Positions 17,474-26,782 of a stretch of DNA of 64,000 nucleotides are shown here, one piece after another. A program made the translations under genes and the position numbers. The stretch is from contig JABCYZ010000002.1 in the NCBI GenBank assembly GCA_013289955.1, forward strand, positions 248,001 to 312,000, written 5' to 3'. Position 1 is the first letter of the stretch. Each line of letters starts with the position of its first letter. The notes below the pieces were generated by a model that worked only from the letters and a program-made list of their open reading frames with translations, did no database searches and had not been told where the DNA came from. The DNA comes from Acidobacteriota bacterium. Lineage in GTDB: Bacteria > Acidobacteriota > Terriglobia > Acidiferrales > UBA7541.

Positions 17474-18712
17474 TCAGGCGGTCTGAGCAAGCGGCTCCAA
17501 GGTCACTTTGTGGCCCAGACGTTCCAGCCGCCTGACCAAGGATCGGCGAATGCGGTTCACGTCGATCCGGTCAAAGTGGTCCGCACCGAGTTCCCTGTAG
17601 TCTTCCTTACGCTTCAGCATGTGATAGGCAATTTCGAGTAGTGCATGTGCTACCGCCATGACCGCACGCTTGGCTCCCCGCCGAGAAGCAATGCGCCGAT
17701 ACAGCGCCGAGAGATAGTTATTCTTCATCATCGAAATGGCCCAGGCCGCTTGCGACAGACAACGGCGGAGCGAGACATTGCCCTTGCGCATCTTGCCGCT
17801 CAGCCGCTTCCCGGCGCTCTCAAAACTACCAGGACACAAACAAGCCCAAGAAGCCAGGTGCCCGGAAGACGGAAACTGATTCATATTCATTCCTATTTCC
17901 GCCAGCACTCCCCAAGCAGTCACCCGATCGACTCCTGGAATGGTGCATAGCCGAGTGACCTTATCCTCAAAAGGGAGCATGCGCTTATCGATCTCCCGCT
18001 CGATCTCACTCCGTTTCGATTCCGTGAAGCGCAAATGATCGTAGAGCTGTCGGAGCAAAAATCGATGATGCTCGGTTATACGACCTTCCAATGCCAATTT
18101 CAGCTCCGGGATCTTGTTCCGCAGCAGTCCTTTGGACATCTCTGCCAACCGGGCAGCGTCTTGCTCCCCAGCTAGCATCGCCTCCAAAATCGCTCTCCCC
18201 GAAGCACCCAAAGCATCGGTCGCTACCGATGCCAACTTAATGTTGGCATCCTCCAGCACCTTCTGAATGCGATTCGCAATCCGGTTGATCTCCTGTACCA
18301 AACTCACGCGATACCGCGTGAGGTCGCGAAGTTCACGTATTGGTTGCGGGGGCACGAAACTCCCGCGGAGCAATCCGTGCTGCAGCAAATCCGCGATCCA
18401 CTCGCTGTCTTTCTGGTCCGTCTTCCGGCCCGGCACAGCTTTAATGTGCTGCGCATTCACCAGCAACGCCTCGAACTGCTCCGCAAGAATGTTCCACACC
18501 GGCTTCCAGTACACTCCCGTGGACTCCATGGCCAAATGAGTTACGCCTCGCTCCGCGAGCCAATCAGCCAACTGAAGCAGATCGTGAGTGAATGTCCCGA
18601 AACGCTTCTTCTCTTTACGGCTATTTCCCTTGCCCTCAGCCCACAACACACAGGCGGTAATACTCTTCTTATGTACGTCCAAACCACAACAGCAGGGATA
18701 GATAACTTCCAT
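17474..18712 (-). CDS. IS110-family transposase (DEDD recombinase)
   Basis: A 412-residue recombinase that moves the element through an RNA-guided reaction in this family. The RuvC-like N-terminal domain keeps all four acidic residues: Asp12 in GLDVHKKSI, Glu63 in AMESTGVYW, and Asp99 and Asp102 in GRKTDQKDSEW. The C-terminal Transposase_20 part has TIPGVDRVTAWGVLAEIG and ASWACLCPGSFESAGKR, with the Ser residues needed for strand exchange. The start at 18712 has AGGAG seven bases upstream; a longer frame from 18730 does not. There are no frameshifts or stops, so the enzyme appears intact and perhaps active. Confidence 0.95.
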   Translation of the reverse strand: MEVIYPCCCGLDVHKKSITACVLWAEGKGNSRKEKKRFGTFTHDLLQLADWLAERGVTHLAMESTGVYWKPVWNILAEQFEALLVNAQHIKAVPGRKTDQKDSEWIADLLQHGLLRGSFVPPQPIRELRDLTRYRVSLVQEINRIANRIQKVLEDANIKLASVATDALGASGRAILEAMLAGEQDAARLAEMSKGLLRNKIPELKLALEGRITEHHRFLLRQLYDHLRFTESKRSEIEREIDKRMLPFEDKVTRLCTIPGVDRVTAWGVLAEIGMNMNQFPSSGHLASWACLCPGSFESAGKRLSGKMRKGNVSLRRCLSQAAWAISMMKNNYLSALYRRIASRRGAKRAVMAVAHALLEIAYHMLKRKEDYRELGADHFDRIDVNRIRRSLVRRLERLGHKVTLEPLAQTA

Positions 18713-18956
18713 CGCGCGACTCCTTTCCACCGCGCGGCGTTGGACGCTTCGAAAAAGCGAAAATCTCCTACGCGTGCTCTCCGCAACTTCCGGAGGCTAC
18801 AATTCGTTGTGCTTCTCAGCGTCCCAGCCATACTCGTACGCGGGCTCTACCAGCGCCAGAGTAGCTCGGCCTCTGTCGCCAACGCGGCTCCACTAACGCT
18901 ACGCCGTCTCGAGCCCATTTTCATCCTTCGTTGTGGTCCCCGGAGGGGGCCATGAT

Positions 18957-21383
18957 TTACTCGTATCTTAGCGCAATCAATGGATCGACGAGGGTGGCTC
19001 GGCGGGCCGGGAAATAGGAAGCGGCGGCTGCGACGATGGTCAGCAGAAGCGATACGGCGACGAAGGTGAGTGGGTCATAGGCACTGATGCCGAAGAGGAA
19101 GCTGCGGAGGAGGCGCGTGAGGGCGAGAGCGGTTACAAGGCCAATCCCCACGCCAGCCAAGGCAAGGCGCAGTGCTTCGCCAACGATGATGCGAAATACG
19201 TCTTCGGGCTGCGCACCCATCGTGATGCGAACGCCGATTTCGCTGGTGCGCTGGGTGACGGTGTAAGACATCACGCCGTAAACGCCCACAGCTGAGAGCA
19301 CCAGAGCGAGCATGGCGAAAATGCCGATGAGCCACGCGCGAAAACGCGGCTCGGCGACGGTAGTGGCCATGTTTTCTTCCATGGTGCGGACTTTTACGAG
19401 CGGTTGATTGGGATCGATTCCGGCGAGGGCGCTGCGCAGCGCGGCGGTCTGAAGAGAGGGATCGCCAGCTGTGCGCATCACTATGGAGAGTTGAAAGACG
19501 GGGAGGAGCAGATCGGCCTGGCGATAGGGCAGATACATTTCCGCTTGCGGATCGATGCCCAAGCCGGGGCGAACATCACCGACCACGCCAACGATCTCCA
19601 TGGTGGGCACCTGCTGATCGGGGAGCGCGCCGAGCTGGAGACGTTTGCCGAGGGGATTCTCGTTGGGAAAAAAGGTGGTGACCATAGTTTTGTTGATCAC
19701 AACGACCGCAGGTGACTTGTCATTGTCGGCGTAAGTAAAAAGCCGGCCCTCCAGGAGAGGCACGCCTAATGTTTCGAGATAATCCGGAGTGATGGTGCGG
19801 TATCCGGCGGCGACAAATTCACGCGGCGATTTCGGAGGACGGCCGGTGATATTGAAATGGATGATGCTGCCGCCGCCGCTCACGGGAAGAAACGAGGCTG
19901 CAGCAGCGGAGCGAACGCCGGGAAGCGTTTTGGCGCGCTCGACCAGGCGGTCGAAAAACTCGTAGCGATCTTGCGGCTTGGCGTAGGCCGTTGGGGATAG
20001 TGGAATATCGGCGACGAAAAGATGGTCGGGTTGAAAGCCGGGCGGAACTTCCTCCAGACGGGAAAAGCTGCGCAAGAAAAGGCCGGAGCCAACGAGCAGA
20101 AGCATAGCGAGAGCAACTTCCATGGCCACCAGGGCGCCCCTAAGGCGATGCTGGCCGGGACCGGAGGTCGAGCCGCGCGAGCCCTCGTTGAGAGCCTCGC
20201 GCAAATCGAGCTTGGCGGTGCGCATGGCGGGCACGATGCCAAACAGCAAGCCGGTTAGCAGCGAAACTCCGGCGGTGAAGGCGAGCACCCAGGGATCGAG
20301 TCCGATGGATGCGCCCTGGGGAACGCTGCCGGCGGCGATCTTCAGCAGTGGGCCAAGCGAAGCCCAGGCCAGGAGGACGCCAAGCAGGCCCCCTGCGAGA
20401 GACAGAAGAACGCTCTCGGTCAAGAGTTGGCGAATGACGCGCGCGCGGCCGGCGCCCATCGCCGTGCGGATGGCGACTTCCCTGCCCCGGGAAGCTGCTC
20501 GCGCCAGCAAAAGATTGGCGACATTGACAGAAGAGATCAGCAAAACGAAGCTCACGGCGCCCAGGAGCAGCAGGAGAGCGGGACGCGAATTCTGCACGAT
20601 CTGATCCTGCAACCCGATCACATCTGCGCTCGTACCCGTGTTGTAATCGGGATACTGTTGCTCAAGCCGCTTGGTAATGCCCACCATTTCGACGCGGGCT
20701 TGTTCTTTTGTCACCCCGGGCTTTAGCCGCGCAAGAGGAATGATACCGGGATGCCAATTCCGGTCGTCGGGAAGCGTTTTTGCCCAGGGCATGAAGGGCA
20801 GGAAAACATCGGCGGGCTGAAGAATCTGGAAGCCGCTGGGCAAAACGCCCACGACCGTGTAGGGCTGCGAATCGAGATTAATGGCTTTGCCAATGATTTC
20901 TTCTGAGCCGCCGAAACGGCGCTGCCACAAGCCGTAGCTTAGGAGCGCAACCGGCGTGCCGCCGGCGCGATCTTCCTCCAGAAGAAAAGTCCGGCCCACT
21001 TGTGCATTGATTCCCAGCATCTGAAAAAGACCTGCTGTGGCCATGCGGACGTTCAGGCGTTCGGGTTCACTGGCACCCGTCAAGGTGATGGCGGCTCCGC
21101 GAGTGGCTTCCATCGATTCGAAGGAATGGCTTTGGTCGCGCCAGTCCAAATAGTTTTCATAGGAGGTGGAAATTACCGGGAAGGAGCTTCTTTCCGCGAT
21201 CAGGACCAGGCGAGACGGATCACGAAAAGGAAGAGGGCGGAGGAGCACGCCGTTTACGACGCTGAAGATGGCGGTGTTCGCGCCAATACCCAGAGCGAGC
21301 GTGAGAATGGCGATTAAAGTAAAGCCTGGGCTCTTGGCGAGGAGGCGGAAGGCGTAGCGAACATCCTGCATCAGTCTGAACAT
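18957..21383 (-). CDS. ADOP-family permease without prefix domain
   Basis: An 808-residue inner-membrane permease made of two MacB/FtsX-type halves in one chain. The first membrane helix follows at once ([20 protein letters not shown], about 20-40), then periplasmic domain 1, FtsX domain 1 ([16 protein letters not shown] near 285, where most relatives have CANV), periplasmic domain 2, and FtsX domain 2 ([16 protein letters not shown] near 719), ending LIALRYE. Unlike the ten genes at 26783-54482 it starts directly at [15 protein letters not shown] and lacks the 75-residue cytoplasmic prefix. It lies 135 bases after the amidohydrolase operon on the same strand; no PadR gene is beside it. The start at 21383 has GGGGGAT upstream; an in-frame ATG at 21413 is also possible. 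Substrate unknown. Confidence 0.9.
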   Translation of the reverse strand: MFRLMQDVRYAFRLLAKSPGFTLIAILTLALGIGANTAIFSVVNGVLLRPLPFRDPSRLVLIAERSSFPVISTSYENYLDWRDQSHSFESMEATRGAAITLTGASEPERLNVRMATAGLFQMLGINAQVGRTFLLEEDRAGGTPVALLSYGLWQRRFGGSEEIIGKAINLDSQPYTVVGVLPSGFQILQPADVFLPFMPWAKTLPDDRNWHPGIIPLARLKPGVTKEQARVEMVGITKRLEQQYPDYNTGTSADVIGLQDQIVQNSRPALLLLLGAVSFVLLISSVNVANLLLARAASRGREVAIRTAMGAGRARVIRQLLTESVLLSLAGGLLGVLLAWASLGPLLKIAAGSVPQGASIGLDPWVLAFTAGVSLLTGLLFGIVPAMRTAKLDLREALNEGSRGSTSGPGQHRLRGALVAMEVALAMLLLVGSGLFLRSFSRLEEVPPGFQPDHLFVADIPLSPTAYAKPQDRYEFFDRLVERAKTLPGVRSAAAASFLPVSGGGSIIHFNITGRPPKSPREFVAAGYRTITPDYLETLGVPLLEGRLFTYADNDKSPAVVVINKTMVTTFFPNENPLGKRLQLGALPDQQVPTMEIVGVVGDVRPGLGIDPQAEMYLPYRQADLLLPVFQLSIVMRTAGDPSLQTAALRSALAGIDPNQPLVKVRTMEENMATTVAEPRFRAWLIGIFAMLALVLSAVGVYGVMSYTVTQRTSEIGVRITMGAQPEDVFRIIVGEALRLALAGVGIGLVTALALTRLLRSFLFGISAYDPLTFVAVSLLLTIVAAAASYFPARRATLVDPLIALRYE

Positions 21384-21518
21384 GAATCCCCCGAGGCGCG
21401 AATCTATATCCATCCTTCAGACGGATGCTATCAGCAATCGTTACCCGCTGCGGGCGGGGCAATCCCGGCCCCCTTAGAAACCGCTTGCGTGCGCGGCAGG
21501 GAAACGCGCGGCTCGGAC

Positions 21519-22871
21519 TCAGTTGGCGGCTGCGGCTTTGGGCCGGTTCAGGTACTTTTCGTAAAGGCGCAGATGTCTGTTATCGAGCGAAGTGCTCTGT
21601 CCCTTGATGAAGAGATACTTTACTTCGGTCGTCAGTTCGAGAGGATCGCCATTGGTGACGATGATGTTGGCGAGCTTGCCGGTCTCGAGGGTGCCAACCT
21701 GATCGGAGATGCCGAAGATTTCCGCAGGATAGACCGTGACGGCTTTGAGAGCTTCGTCGTAGGGCAAGCCATACGCAACGGCGTTTGCCGCTTGCTGGCC
21801 GAGGCGGCGAGCGAAGGAGTTGTCAAAGCTGCCGAAAGCGATCTTCACGCCGGCGGCGGCGAGTTCTGCGGGCTGGGAGAGCAGGCGATCGTAGGCGTCG
21901 TCCTCTTCAGGCGGAAGCGTGAGCGTGGGACGCAGGATCACGGAAATTCCTTTTGAACGTAGAAGGTCCTTCACCCGGTAGGCTTGCTCTCCGCCGGCGA
22001 GAATCATCTTGAGCTTTTGCTTGTCGCAAAATTCGACAGCGTTACGGATATCGCGCGAGCGATCCGCGAATATGAGTACCGGCAGCTGGCCGCGAACGGC
22101 CGGGGCGAGAGCTTCGAGCTTCAGATCGCGCTGATAATCCGCCGGACCGCCGTGGCCCATCGCCTGCGCATAGTGGCGGGCGCGATCCAGATAGTCGGCG
22201 AGTTCATTGACCTGCTTTTCGTAGTCTTGCTTGGCTTCGCTGAACGGTTTGTTCTTGATCGAAAATGTGGCGAAGTCGAAGGACCGAGTCTCCATCTGCG
22301 GCCAGGAAATGACCATGGCAACGCTCTTCTTGATGGTCATTTCGTCGATGGTCCATCCCGCGAGATGAATGGCGGAAGCTTGACCGCCTATGAGGCCCCG
22401 AGAGCCGCCAGAATCAAAACCGCCGCTGTCTGGCACGGCGAGGACTTCGGTGATACCCGAGGCGCGGGTCACGCCGATGTGTTCGCTGGAGGGCGAGACT
22501 GCGGTGGCCGCGACTACGTCCGGGTTATAGGGGCCTGTTTCGGTGGTGTCCACGGTGGCGTTCACCGCCGAGATCTCGCTGAGACCCATCTGCGTGATGG
22601 GATCGAAGAGACCAGGATAAATCTGCAAACCTTTGGCGTCGATGACTTGGGCGCCGGCAGGAACTTCGACGCTCGCGCCGACGGCAACGATTTTGCCGTC
22701 ACGAATGACTACCGTGCCGTCCTCGATGGGCGAACCGGCGAGCGTGAAGACTTTTGCATGCGTTAGAGCGACGACAGACGGCGGCTGGCTTTGCGCAAAA
22801 GCACCCAGAGAAACGGTGCTGACCGCCGCAACGAGTGTCACGAATCGCAGCGTCCTTTGGAGGCTCTTCAC
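21519..22871 (-). CDS. Exported amidohydrolase-like protein lacking the HxH site
   Basis: A 450-residue exported protein with a signal peptide (MKSLQRTLRFVTLVAAVSTV to AFAQ) and an amidohydrolase fold: VVALTHAKVFTLAGSPIEDG and TVVIRDGKIVAVG form the small beta domain, and VGTLETGKLANIIVTNGDPL the closing strands. Where metal-dependent amidohydrolases have DxHxH it has YPGLFDPITQMG, and the later His positions are also replaced (VLIFADRSRDI). A metal centre of the usual kind is therefore unlikely and the protein may be a non-catalytic partner. It is the last gene of a three-gene operon and overlaps its neighbour by four bases. Confidence 0.85.
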   Translation of the reverse strand: MKSLQRTLRFVTLVAAVSTVSLGAFAQSQPPSVVALTHAKVFTLAGSPIEDGTVVIRDGKIVAVGASVEVPAGAQVIDAKGLQIYPGLFDPITQMGLSEISAVNATVDTTETGPYNPDVVAATAVSPSSEHIGVTRASGITEVLAVPDSGGFDSGGSRGLIGGQASAIHLAGWTIDEMTIKKSVAMVISWPQMETRSFDFATFSIKNKPFSEAKQDYEKQVNELADYLDRARHYAQAMGHGGPADYQRDLKLEALAPAVRGQLPVLIFADRSRDIRNAVEFCDKQKLKMILAGGEQAYRVKDLLRSKGISVILRPTLTLPPEEDDAYDRLLSQPAELAAAGVKIAFGSFDNSFARRLGQQAANAVAYGLPYDEALKAVTVYPAEIFGISDQVGTLETGKLANIIVTNGDPLELTTEVKYLFIKGQSTSLDNRHLRLYEKYLNRPKAAAAN

Positions 22872-24349
22872 AGGGCACCTCCGGAAACGGCGTCCGCTTG
22901 CGGCGGCTTAGGCTTCTCTTCGCTCTTCTTTTCTTCCGGTTTGGCGCCGGGCCTTTTGCCAATTTCAATGGTTGCGTCCGGCTTTTTCTCTCCGGCTCTC
23001 TTTTCTTTCTCCATTAGCGCTTTCTTTTCCATTTCGCGCGCGCCGCGGTCGGCGATATCGCGCTGGCGGTCGAAGTAGACGCGGCCATCGATCAGCGTTT
23101 TCTGGACGACGGCGTAGGCGCTTAGCGGATCATGATTGTAGATGACCAGATCGGCGTCCTTGCCGACGTCGATAGAGCCGACGCGCTTGTCGATGCCGAG
23201 CTGGATGGCGGGATTGATGGTGACCAGCTTGAGCGCTTCGTCGTGCGTGAGGCCGCCATATTTCATGGTCTTTGCGGCTTCCTGATTGAGGTGCGTGGCT
23301 TCTTCGGCGTCGTCGGAGTTGATGGATACGATGACGCCGCGGCGCGTCATCAGAGCCGCGTTGTAGGGAATCGCGTCGTAGGCTTCCACTTTATAAGCCC
23401 ACCAATCGGAGAAGGTGGAAGCTCCTGTTCCTGCGGCGGCAATTTCATCGGCTACCTTATAGCCTTCCAGGACATGCTGAAGCGTGCGAACTTTGAAGCC
23501 AAATTCTTTCGCCACGCGCAGCAGCATCAGAATTTCGTCTTCGCGATAGCAATGCGCATGGACATATCGTTTGCCTTCGAGAACTTCGACGAGCGGATCG
23601 AGTCGAAGATCGCGCCGCGGTGGAATGGCGTTCTTGTCGCCTGCGGCAACGCGTTTGTCATAGTCGTCCCACGTTTTCTTGTAGTCGCGCGCCTCGACAA
23701 ACGCGGTTCGGATCGTTTCCTCGACGCCCATGCGCGTGGTGGGATAACGCGGAGTCGCTCCCGGAAGGCTAAAGTTGGAGCGCTTGGGATTTTCGCCGAG
23801 CGCGAACTTGATGCCGGGAACCGCGCCTTCGAACGGAAGCTTCGCGGCGGGCTGTCCCCAGCGAAGTTTAATGACCACAGTCTGGCCGCCGATGGAGTTG
23901 GCGGAACCGTGAAGAACGTTGGCGACGGTCACACCGCCGGCGAGATCGCGGTAAATGTCAATATCGTCGGGATTGAGGACGTCGGCAATGTTTACGATCG
24001 AGGAGACCGAGACGCTGCCTTCATTCACGCTGCCATCGACGGCAATATGCGAGTGGCAATCGATGATGCCGGGGATAACGAACTGGCCGGCGGCGTCGAC
24101 GACCTGCGCGTCTTTCGGCGCTTTGATGGAGGCGCCGATTTCGACGATTTTGCCGTCCTTAATAAGAACGGAGCCATGTTCGATGGTGCCGTGCGAAACC
24201 GTAAGAATGGTGGCGTTCTGGATGAGAATCACCGGGGGCGCGTCAGGCGAAGCGGCGGCCCGGGCTGAAAAGGAAAACGCGAGGCCGCACGTGCCCAAAA
24301 CAATCGCAGCGAGAGAACGATTCTGCGTCAGCGTGGACGGAATTCTCAC
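22868..24349 (-). CDS. Exported amidohydrolase with intact metal site
   Basis: A 493-residue exported member of the amidohydrolase superfamily, imidazolonepropionase/dihydroorotase-like in layout. After the signal peptide (to FSFSARAAA) come VSHGTIEHGSVLIKDGKIVEIG and PGIIDCHSHIAVDG, with the HSH metal ligands near residue 97. Further ligands are probably in VHAHCYREDE and LQHVLEGYKVAD, and the catalytic Asp in SINSDDAEEATHL. The last 60 residues are Lys/Glu-rich and unusual (MEKKALMEKEKRAGEKK). It is the only one of the three operon members with a full metal site, so it is the likely catalytic unit. The substrate is unknown; periplasmic peptides or cyclic amides are typical for exported members. 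Confidence 0.9.
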   Translation of the reverse strand: MRIPSTLTQNRSLAAIVLGTCGLAFSFSARAAASPDAPPVILIQNATILTVSHGTIEHGSVLIKDGKIVEIGASIKAPKDAQVVDAAGQFVIPGIIDCHSHIAVDGSVNEGSVSVSSIVNIADVLNPDDIDIYRDLAGGVTVANVLHGSANSIGGQTVVIKLRWGQPAAKLPFEGAVPGIKFALGENPKRSNFSLPGATPRYPTTRMGVEETIRTAFVEARDYKKTWDDYDKRVAAGDKNAIPPRRDLRLDPLVEVLEGKRYVHAHCYREDEILMLLRVAKEFGFKVRTLQHVLEGYKVADEIAAAGTGASTFSDWWAYKVEAYDAIPYNAALMTRRGVIVSINSDDAEEATHLNQEAAKTMKYGGLTHDEALKLVTINPAIQLGIDKRVGSIDVGKDADLVIYNHDPLSAYAVVQKTLIDGRVYFDRQRDIADRGAREMEKKALMEKEKRAGEKKPDATIEIGKRPGAKPEEKKSEEKPKPPQADAVSGGAL

Positions 24350-26118
24350 AGCGCACCTCCAGCAGCGATGGAATCATTGCTCGATGGATTGTGGACAGCG
24401 GAATCGGAAGTTGCGGCCGATGGCGGCGCAGCCTTGGCGCCGGTGAACTCGATCGAGTAGCCCATAACGTCGATATTGCCTTTCAGCGTGGCGCCATCGA
24501 ACGTGCCGGTGAAAACGACGTCGGTCGGGTTGCCTTCGATGGGAATGTTGATGGTGAAGCTGAATTTGTCAACGCTGAGATAGCCACTGAGAATGCTGCC
24601 CGTGCCGCGCTTGCTGCTGGTTGTTCCAGAGAGCGTGCCATCGGTGGCCATGTCGAGATCCAGTGTGGACTCTTCCGGGCCTTCAGGCGTCGTGTAGCTA
24701 AGCTTCCATTTACCGGTCAGATTTCCTTTCGGAGGATCCTTGGGCTTCTCCGGTTCGTGCGTTTCGAACCTTTTGCCATCCACAAAGACCATTTTGATCT
24801 TGGTTTTTTCGTCGAAGAGGTCGCCATCGGCGAGAACGAGGTTTGCGATCTTTCCCGTTTCGATCGAGCCGAGACGGTCCGCAACATGGTAAATCTCGGC
24901 GGGCGTCAGCGTGAGCGCGCGCAAGGCGGCCTCAGGCGCGAGCCCCGCATCGATGGATTTCTTCGCGGCTTTGAGAATGTCTTTCGGCGCCGTGATTCCG
25001 CCGGAGTAAAAAGCGAACTTGACTCCGGCTTTGGCGAGCGCGGCAGGAGAAGACGGAGCTTTATCGCGGAAACGAAGCGTACGCAGCGAAGGCTTCTCGT
25101 CGGGGTCCGTGTCTTTCTCCGCTTCGGGCCACTTGAGATTGACGAGCACGGGCACGGGCGGCTTCTTGGCGCCGATTTCGTCGGCGACTTCATAGGCCAT
25201 TTGCCCGCCGTAGATAGCGCCGTCCACGTGGTCTCCGTCGTCCAGCTTCCAGAGATCCACAAGCTGGAGGGCGCGGCGAAGTTGAACAGAATTATTGGCG
25301 GGAATCAGCACCAGCGTATGGTCCTCAAGCGCCTCGCCGAGTACAGCTTCCGTGTGGTCGTAACGCGGGCGAGCGACGCCGCGGGGATTTTTTTCATAGA
25401 CGGCTAGCGCCTCGGTGCTCCAGTACGTATCGACCCACACCTGGTGGACGTAGGCGAGCGCGCCCATCAGCGAGCCGGGGAAATTCCCGAAGCCGCCGCC
25501 GGGTTGCAGGGAAACCGGAATCGCCACAGGTGCTTTTACGACCATGTCGCTCGCACGGTCGCCCGCCAGATCGAGAACAGCGGCTTGCCCTGGAAACATG
25601 CCCCCCTTGGGCGCGGAGACCACCGTTGTGAAGCCGCCGTTGCGCCAAGATTCGATGCGCTTGTCGCTGAGGCTGACTTCATCGGCAGCACTGCGCCATG
25701 GCGTCGTCGAGGGACGGTCTTCGGGTCCGCGGGAAACTTCTCCCGTCGGGGCCGCGCGGCGGCCTCCGCCTCCACCTTCCCCGGTAGCGCCCGGAGCGGG
25801 AGCCGCGGCCGGCAAACCCACGTCGGTGAACGAATCGAAAAGCCCGGGATAAACGGTGAGGCCCTTGCCTTCAATGATCCAAGCGTCCGGCGGGATGGCG
25901 ACATCCTTGCCGATTGCCGTGAGGACGCCGTGCGCCATCACGACAGTGGCGTTTTCCACCGGCGGGCCGGATACCGGGACGACACGGACTCCGCGAATCG
26001 CGAAATACTGCGGTTCGCCGCCCTGCGCATGCATTGGAGGCGCGGCTGCGAGAAGAACGTAGAGAATTAGAGCAAACGCGAGTGCCGAGAGGCACCGGCG
26101 CGCGAAGACAGAACGCAT
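24346..26118 (-). CDS. Exported amidohydrolase-like protein with C-terminal beta domain, HxH lost
   Basis: A 590-residue exported protein, the first gene of the amidohydrolase operon. The start at 26118 has AAGGAG six bases upstream and leads straight into a signal peptide (SALAFALILYVLLAAAPP to MHAQ). The amidohydrolase core has YPGLFDSFTDVGLPA where HxH is expected, followed by a Gly-rich insert (GATGEGGGGGRRAAP). Other usual ligands are also missing, so it appears non-catalytic. Residues about 470-575 form an added beta-rich domain (GNLTGKWKLSYTTPEG and GSILSGYLSVDKFSFTINI). The overlap with the next gene (24346-24349) indicates translational coupling and suggests that the three products form a complex. 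Confidence 0.85.
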   Translation of the reverse strand: MRSVFARRCLSALAFALILYVLLAAAPPMHAQGGEPQYFAIRGVRVVPVSGPPVENATVVMAHGVLTAIGKDVAIPPDAWIIEGKGLTVYPGLFDSFTDVGLPAAAPAPGATGEGGGGGRRAAPTGEVSRGPEDRPSTTPWRSAADEVSLSDKRIESWRNGGFTTVVSAPKGGMFPGQAAVLDLAGDRASDMVVKAPVAIPVSLQPGGGFGNFPGSLMGALAYVHQVWVDTYWSTEALAVYEKNPRGVARPRYDHTEAVLGEALEDHTLVLIPANNSVQLRRALQLVDLWKLDDGDHVDGAIYGGQMAYEVADEIGAKKPPVPVLVNLKWPEAEKDTDPDEKPSLRTLRFRDKAPSSPAALAKAGVKFAFYSGGITAPKDILKAAKKSIDAGLAPEAALRALTLTPAEIYHVADRLGSIETGKIANLVLADGDLFDEKTKIKMVFVDGKRFETHEPEKPKDPPKGNLTGKWKLSYTTPEGPEESTLDLDMATDGTLSGTTSSKRGTGSILSGYLSVDKFSFTINIPIEGNPTDVVFTGTFDGATLKGNIDVMGYSIEFTGAKAAPPSAATSDSAVHNPSSNDSIAAGGAL

Positions 26119-26341
26119 GCAAGCTCCTTTTTGTGAATCGTTTAGAACCACAAACCTCAGACCGTATGTTCACTAGACGCATGAGGCTAGTCAGAAGTTG
26201 CGGAAGAGTCAAGAAGGGGAGGGATTCCCGGCGGAGGGAAAGGATCGGGAGCGGGACGGGGCCGCGATCGAGGTAGGGCCAAAAAATGTTGAAAATGCCG
26301 GAAACAAATGGCCGGCTGGTCTCGTTTCTTCTATTGCCTTC

Positions 26342-26382
26342 CCATAGGGCCTATGGCATCTTCGGTATGGGTTTCCCATAGG
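26342..26382 (+). promoter_or_regulatory. Palindrome cluster upstream of PadR-A, probable operator
   Basis: Two perfect inverted repeats of one motif stand side by side: CCATAGG-G-CCTATGG (26342-26356) and TATGGG-TTT-CCCATA (26366-26380), and CCATAGG appears again at 26376-26382. They end 23 bases before the PadR start at 26405. Repeated dyads next to an autoregulated PadR gene are expected operator sites. Confidence 0.6.
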
Positions 26383-26404
26383 AGTGAGAGAACCAAGGAG
26401 AACG

Positions 26405-26761
26405 ATGGGCGACAAGGCGAACGACAAGAAGGATGTGTGGCAAGGGACGCTGGCGCTGATGGTGCTAAAGACGCTGCAGGCGATGGGTCCATTGCATGGA
26501 TATGGCATAGCGCGGCGCATAGAGCAGACGAGCGGCGATCTTCTGGCTGTGAATTACGGAACCCTGTATCCGGCGTTGCTCAAGCTCGAGCAGGAGGGCT
26601 ACATCCGCTCCGAATGGGGTTTCTCGGACAACAATCGCAAAGCAAAGTATTACAAGCTCACGCGCGCGGGCCGGAAACAATTGAATAAGGAAGAGCGGGA
26701 GTGGGAAGAGACAACCGCGATCCTCGCGCGATTCCTGGCGCCGGGTGAGGGGCGGTCTTAG
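26405..26761 (+). CDS. PadR-family regulator A of the first ADOP array
   Basis: A 118-residue winged-helix repressor of the PadR family, of the type found next to ADOP genes in Acidobacteriota. VWQGTLALMVLKTLQAMGPLH is helix 1, HGYGIARRIEQTSGDLLAV the helix-turn-helix entry, YGTLYPALLKLEQEGYI the recognition helix and wing approach, and AKYYKLTRAGRKQL the wing. A short C-terminal helix (EREWEETTAILARFL) replaces the long dimerisation domain, as in the short subfamily. The start at 26405 has AAGGAG five bases upstream. It is followed 21 bases later by the first permease, so it probably represses the array and itself through the dyads at 26342-26382. The signal it senses is unknown. Confidence 0.95.
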   Translation: MGDKANDKKDVWQGTLALMVLKTLQAMGPLHGYGIARRIEQTSGDLLAVNYGTLYPALLKLEQEGYIRSEWGFSDNNRKAKYYKLTRAGRKQLNKEEREWEETTAILARFLAPGEGRS

Positions 26762-26782
26762 CAGGCATTGCGGAGGGATTTT

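Larger units (their letters stand above)
17403..18900 (-). mobile_element. IS110-family insertion sequence (ends approximate)
   Basis: A single transposase gene of the IS110 family lies between the LolA-like gene and the stop of an ADOP permease. IS110 elements lack long terminal inverted repeats and target duplications, so exact ends cannot be read. The non-coding part upstream of the transposase (18713-18956) is about 240 bases and holds two clean hairpins (18745-18759 and 18779-18795), as expected for the end that encodes the bridge RNA in IS110-group elements. The downstream non-coding part is shorter. An eight-base repeat CTCCTACG at 17457-17464 and 18765-18772 may be chance. Confidence 0.7.

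Noticed and set aside
17457..18772. CTCCTACG repeats as exact IS boundaries
   Set aside because: Eight-base matches are expected by chance at this distance, and the right-hand copy would cut off most of the upstream region expected to belong to the element.
23132..25407. Long plus-strand open frames of 378 and 338 residues over the amidohydrolase genes
   Set aside because: They mirror the codons of genuine genes on the other strand and have Arg/Asp/Gly-rich composition without domains.
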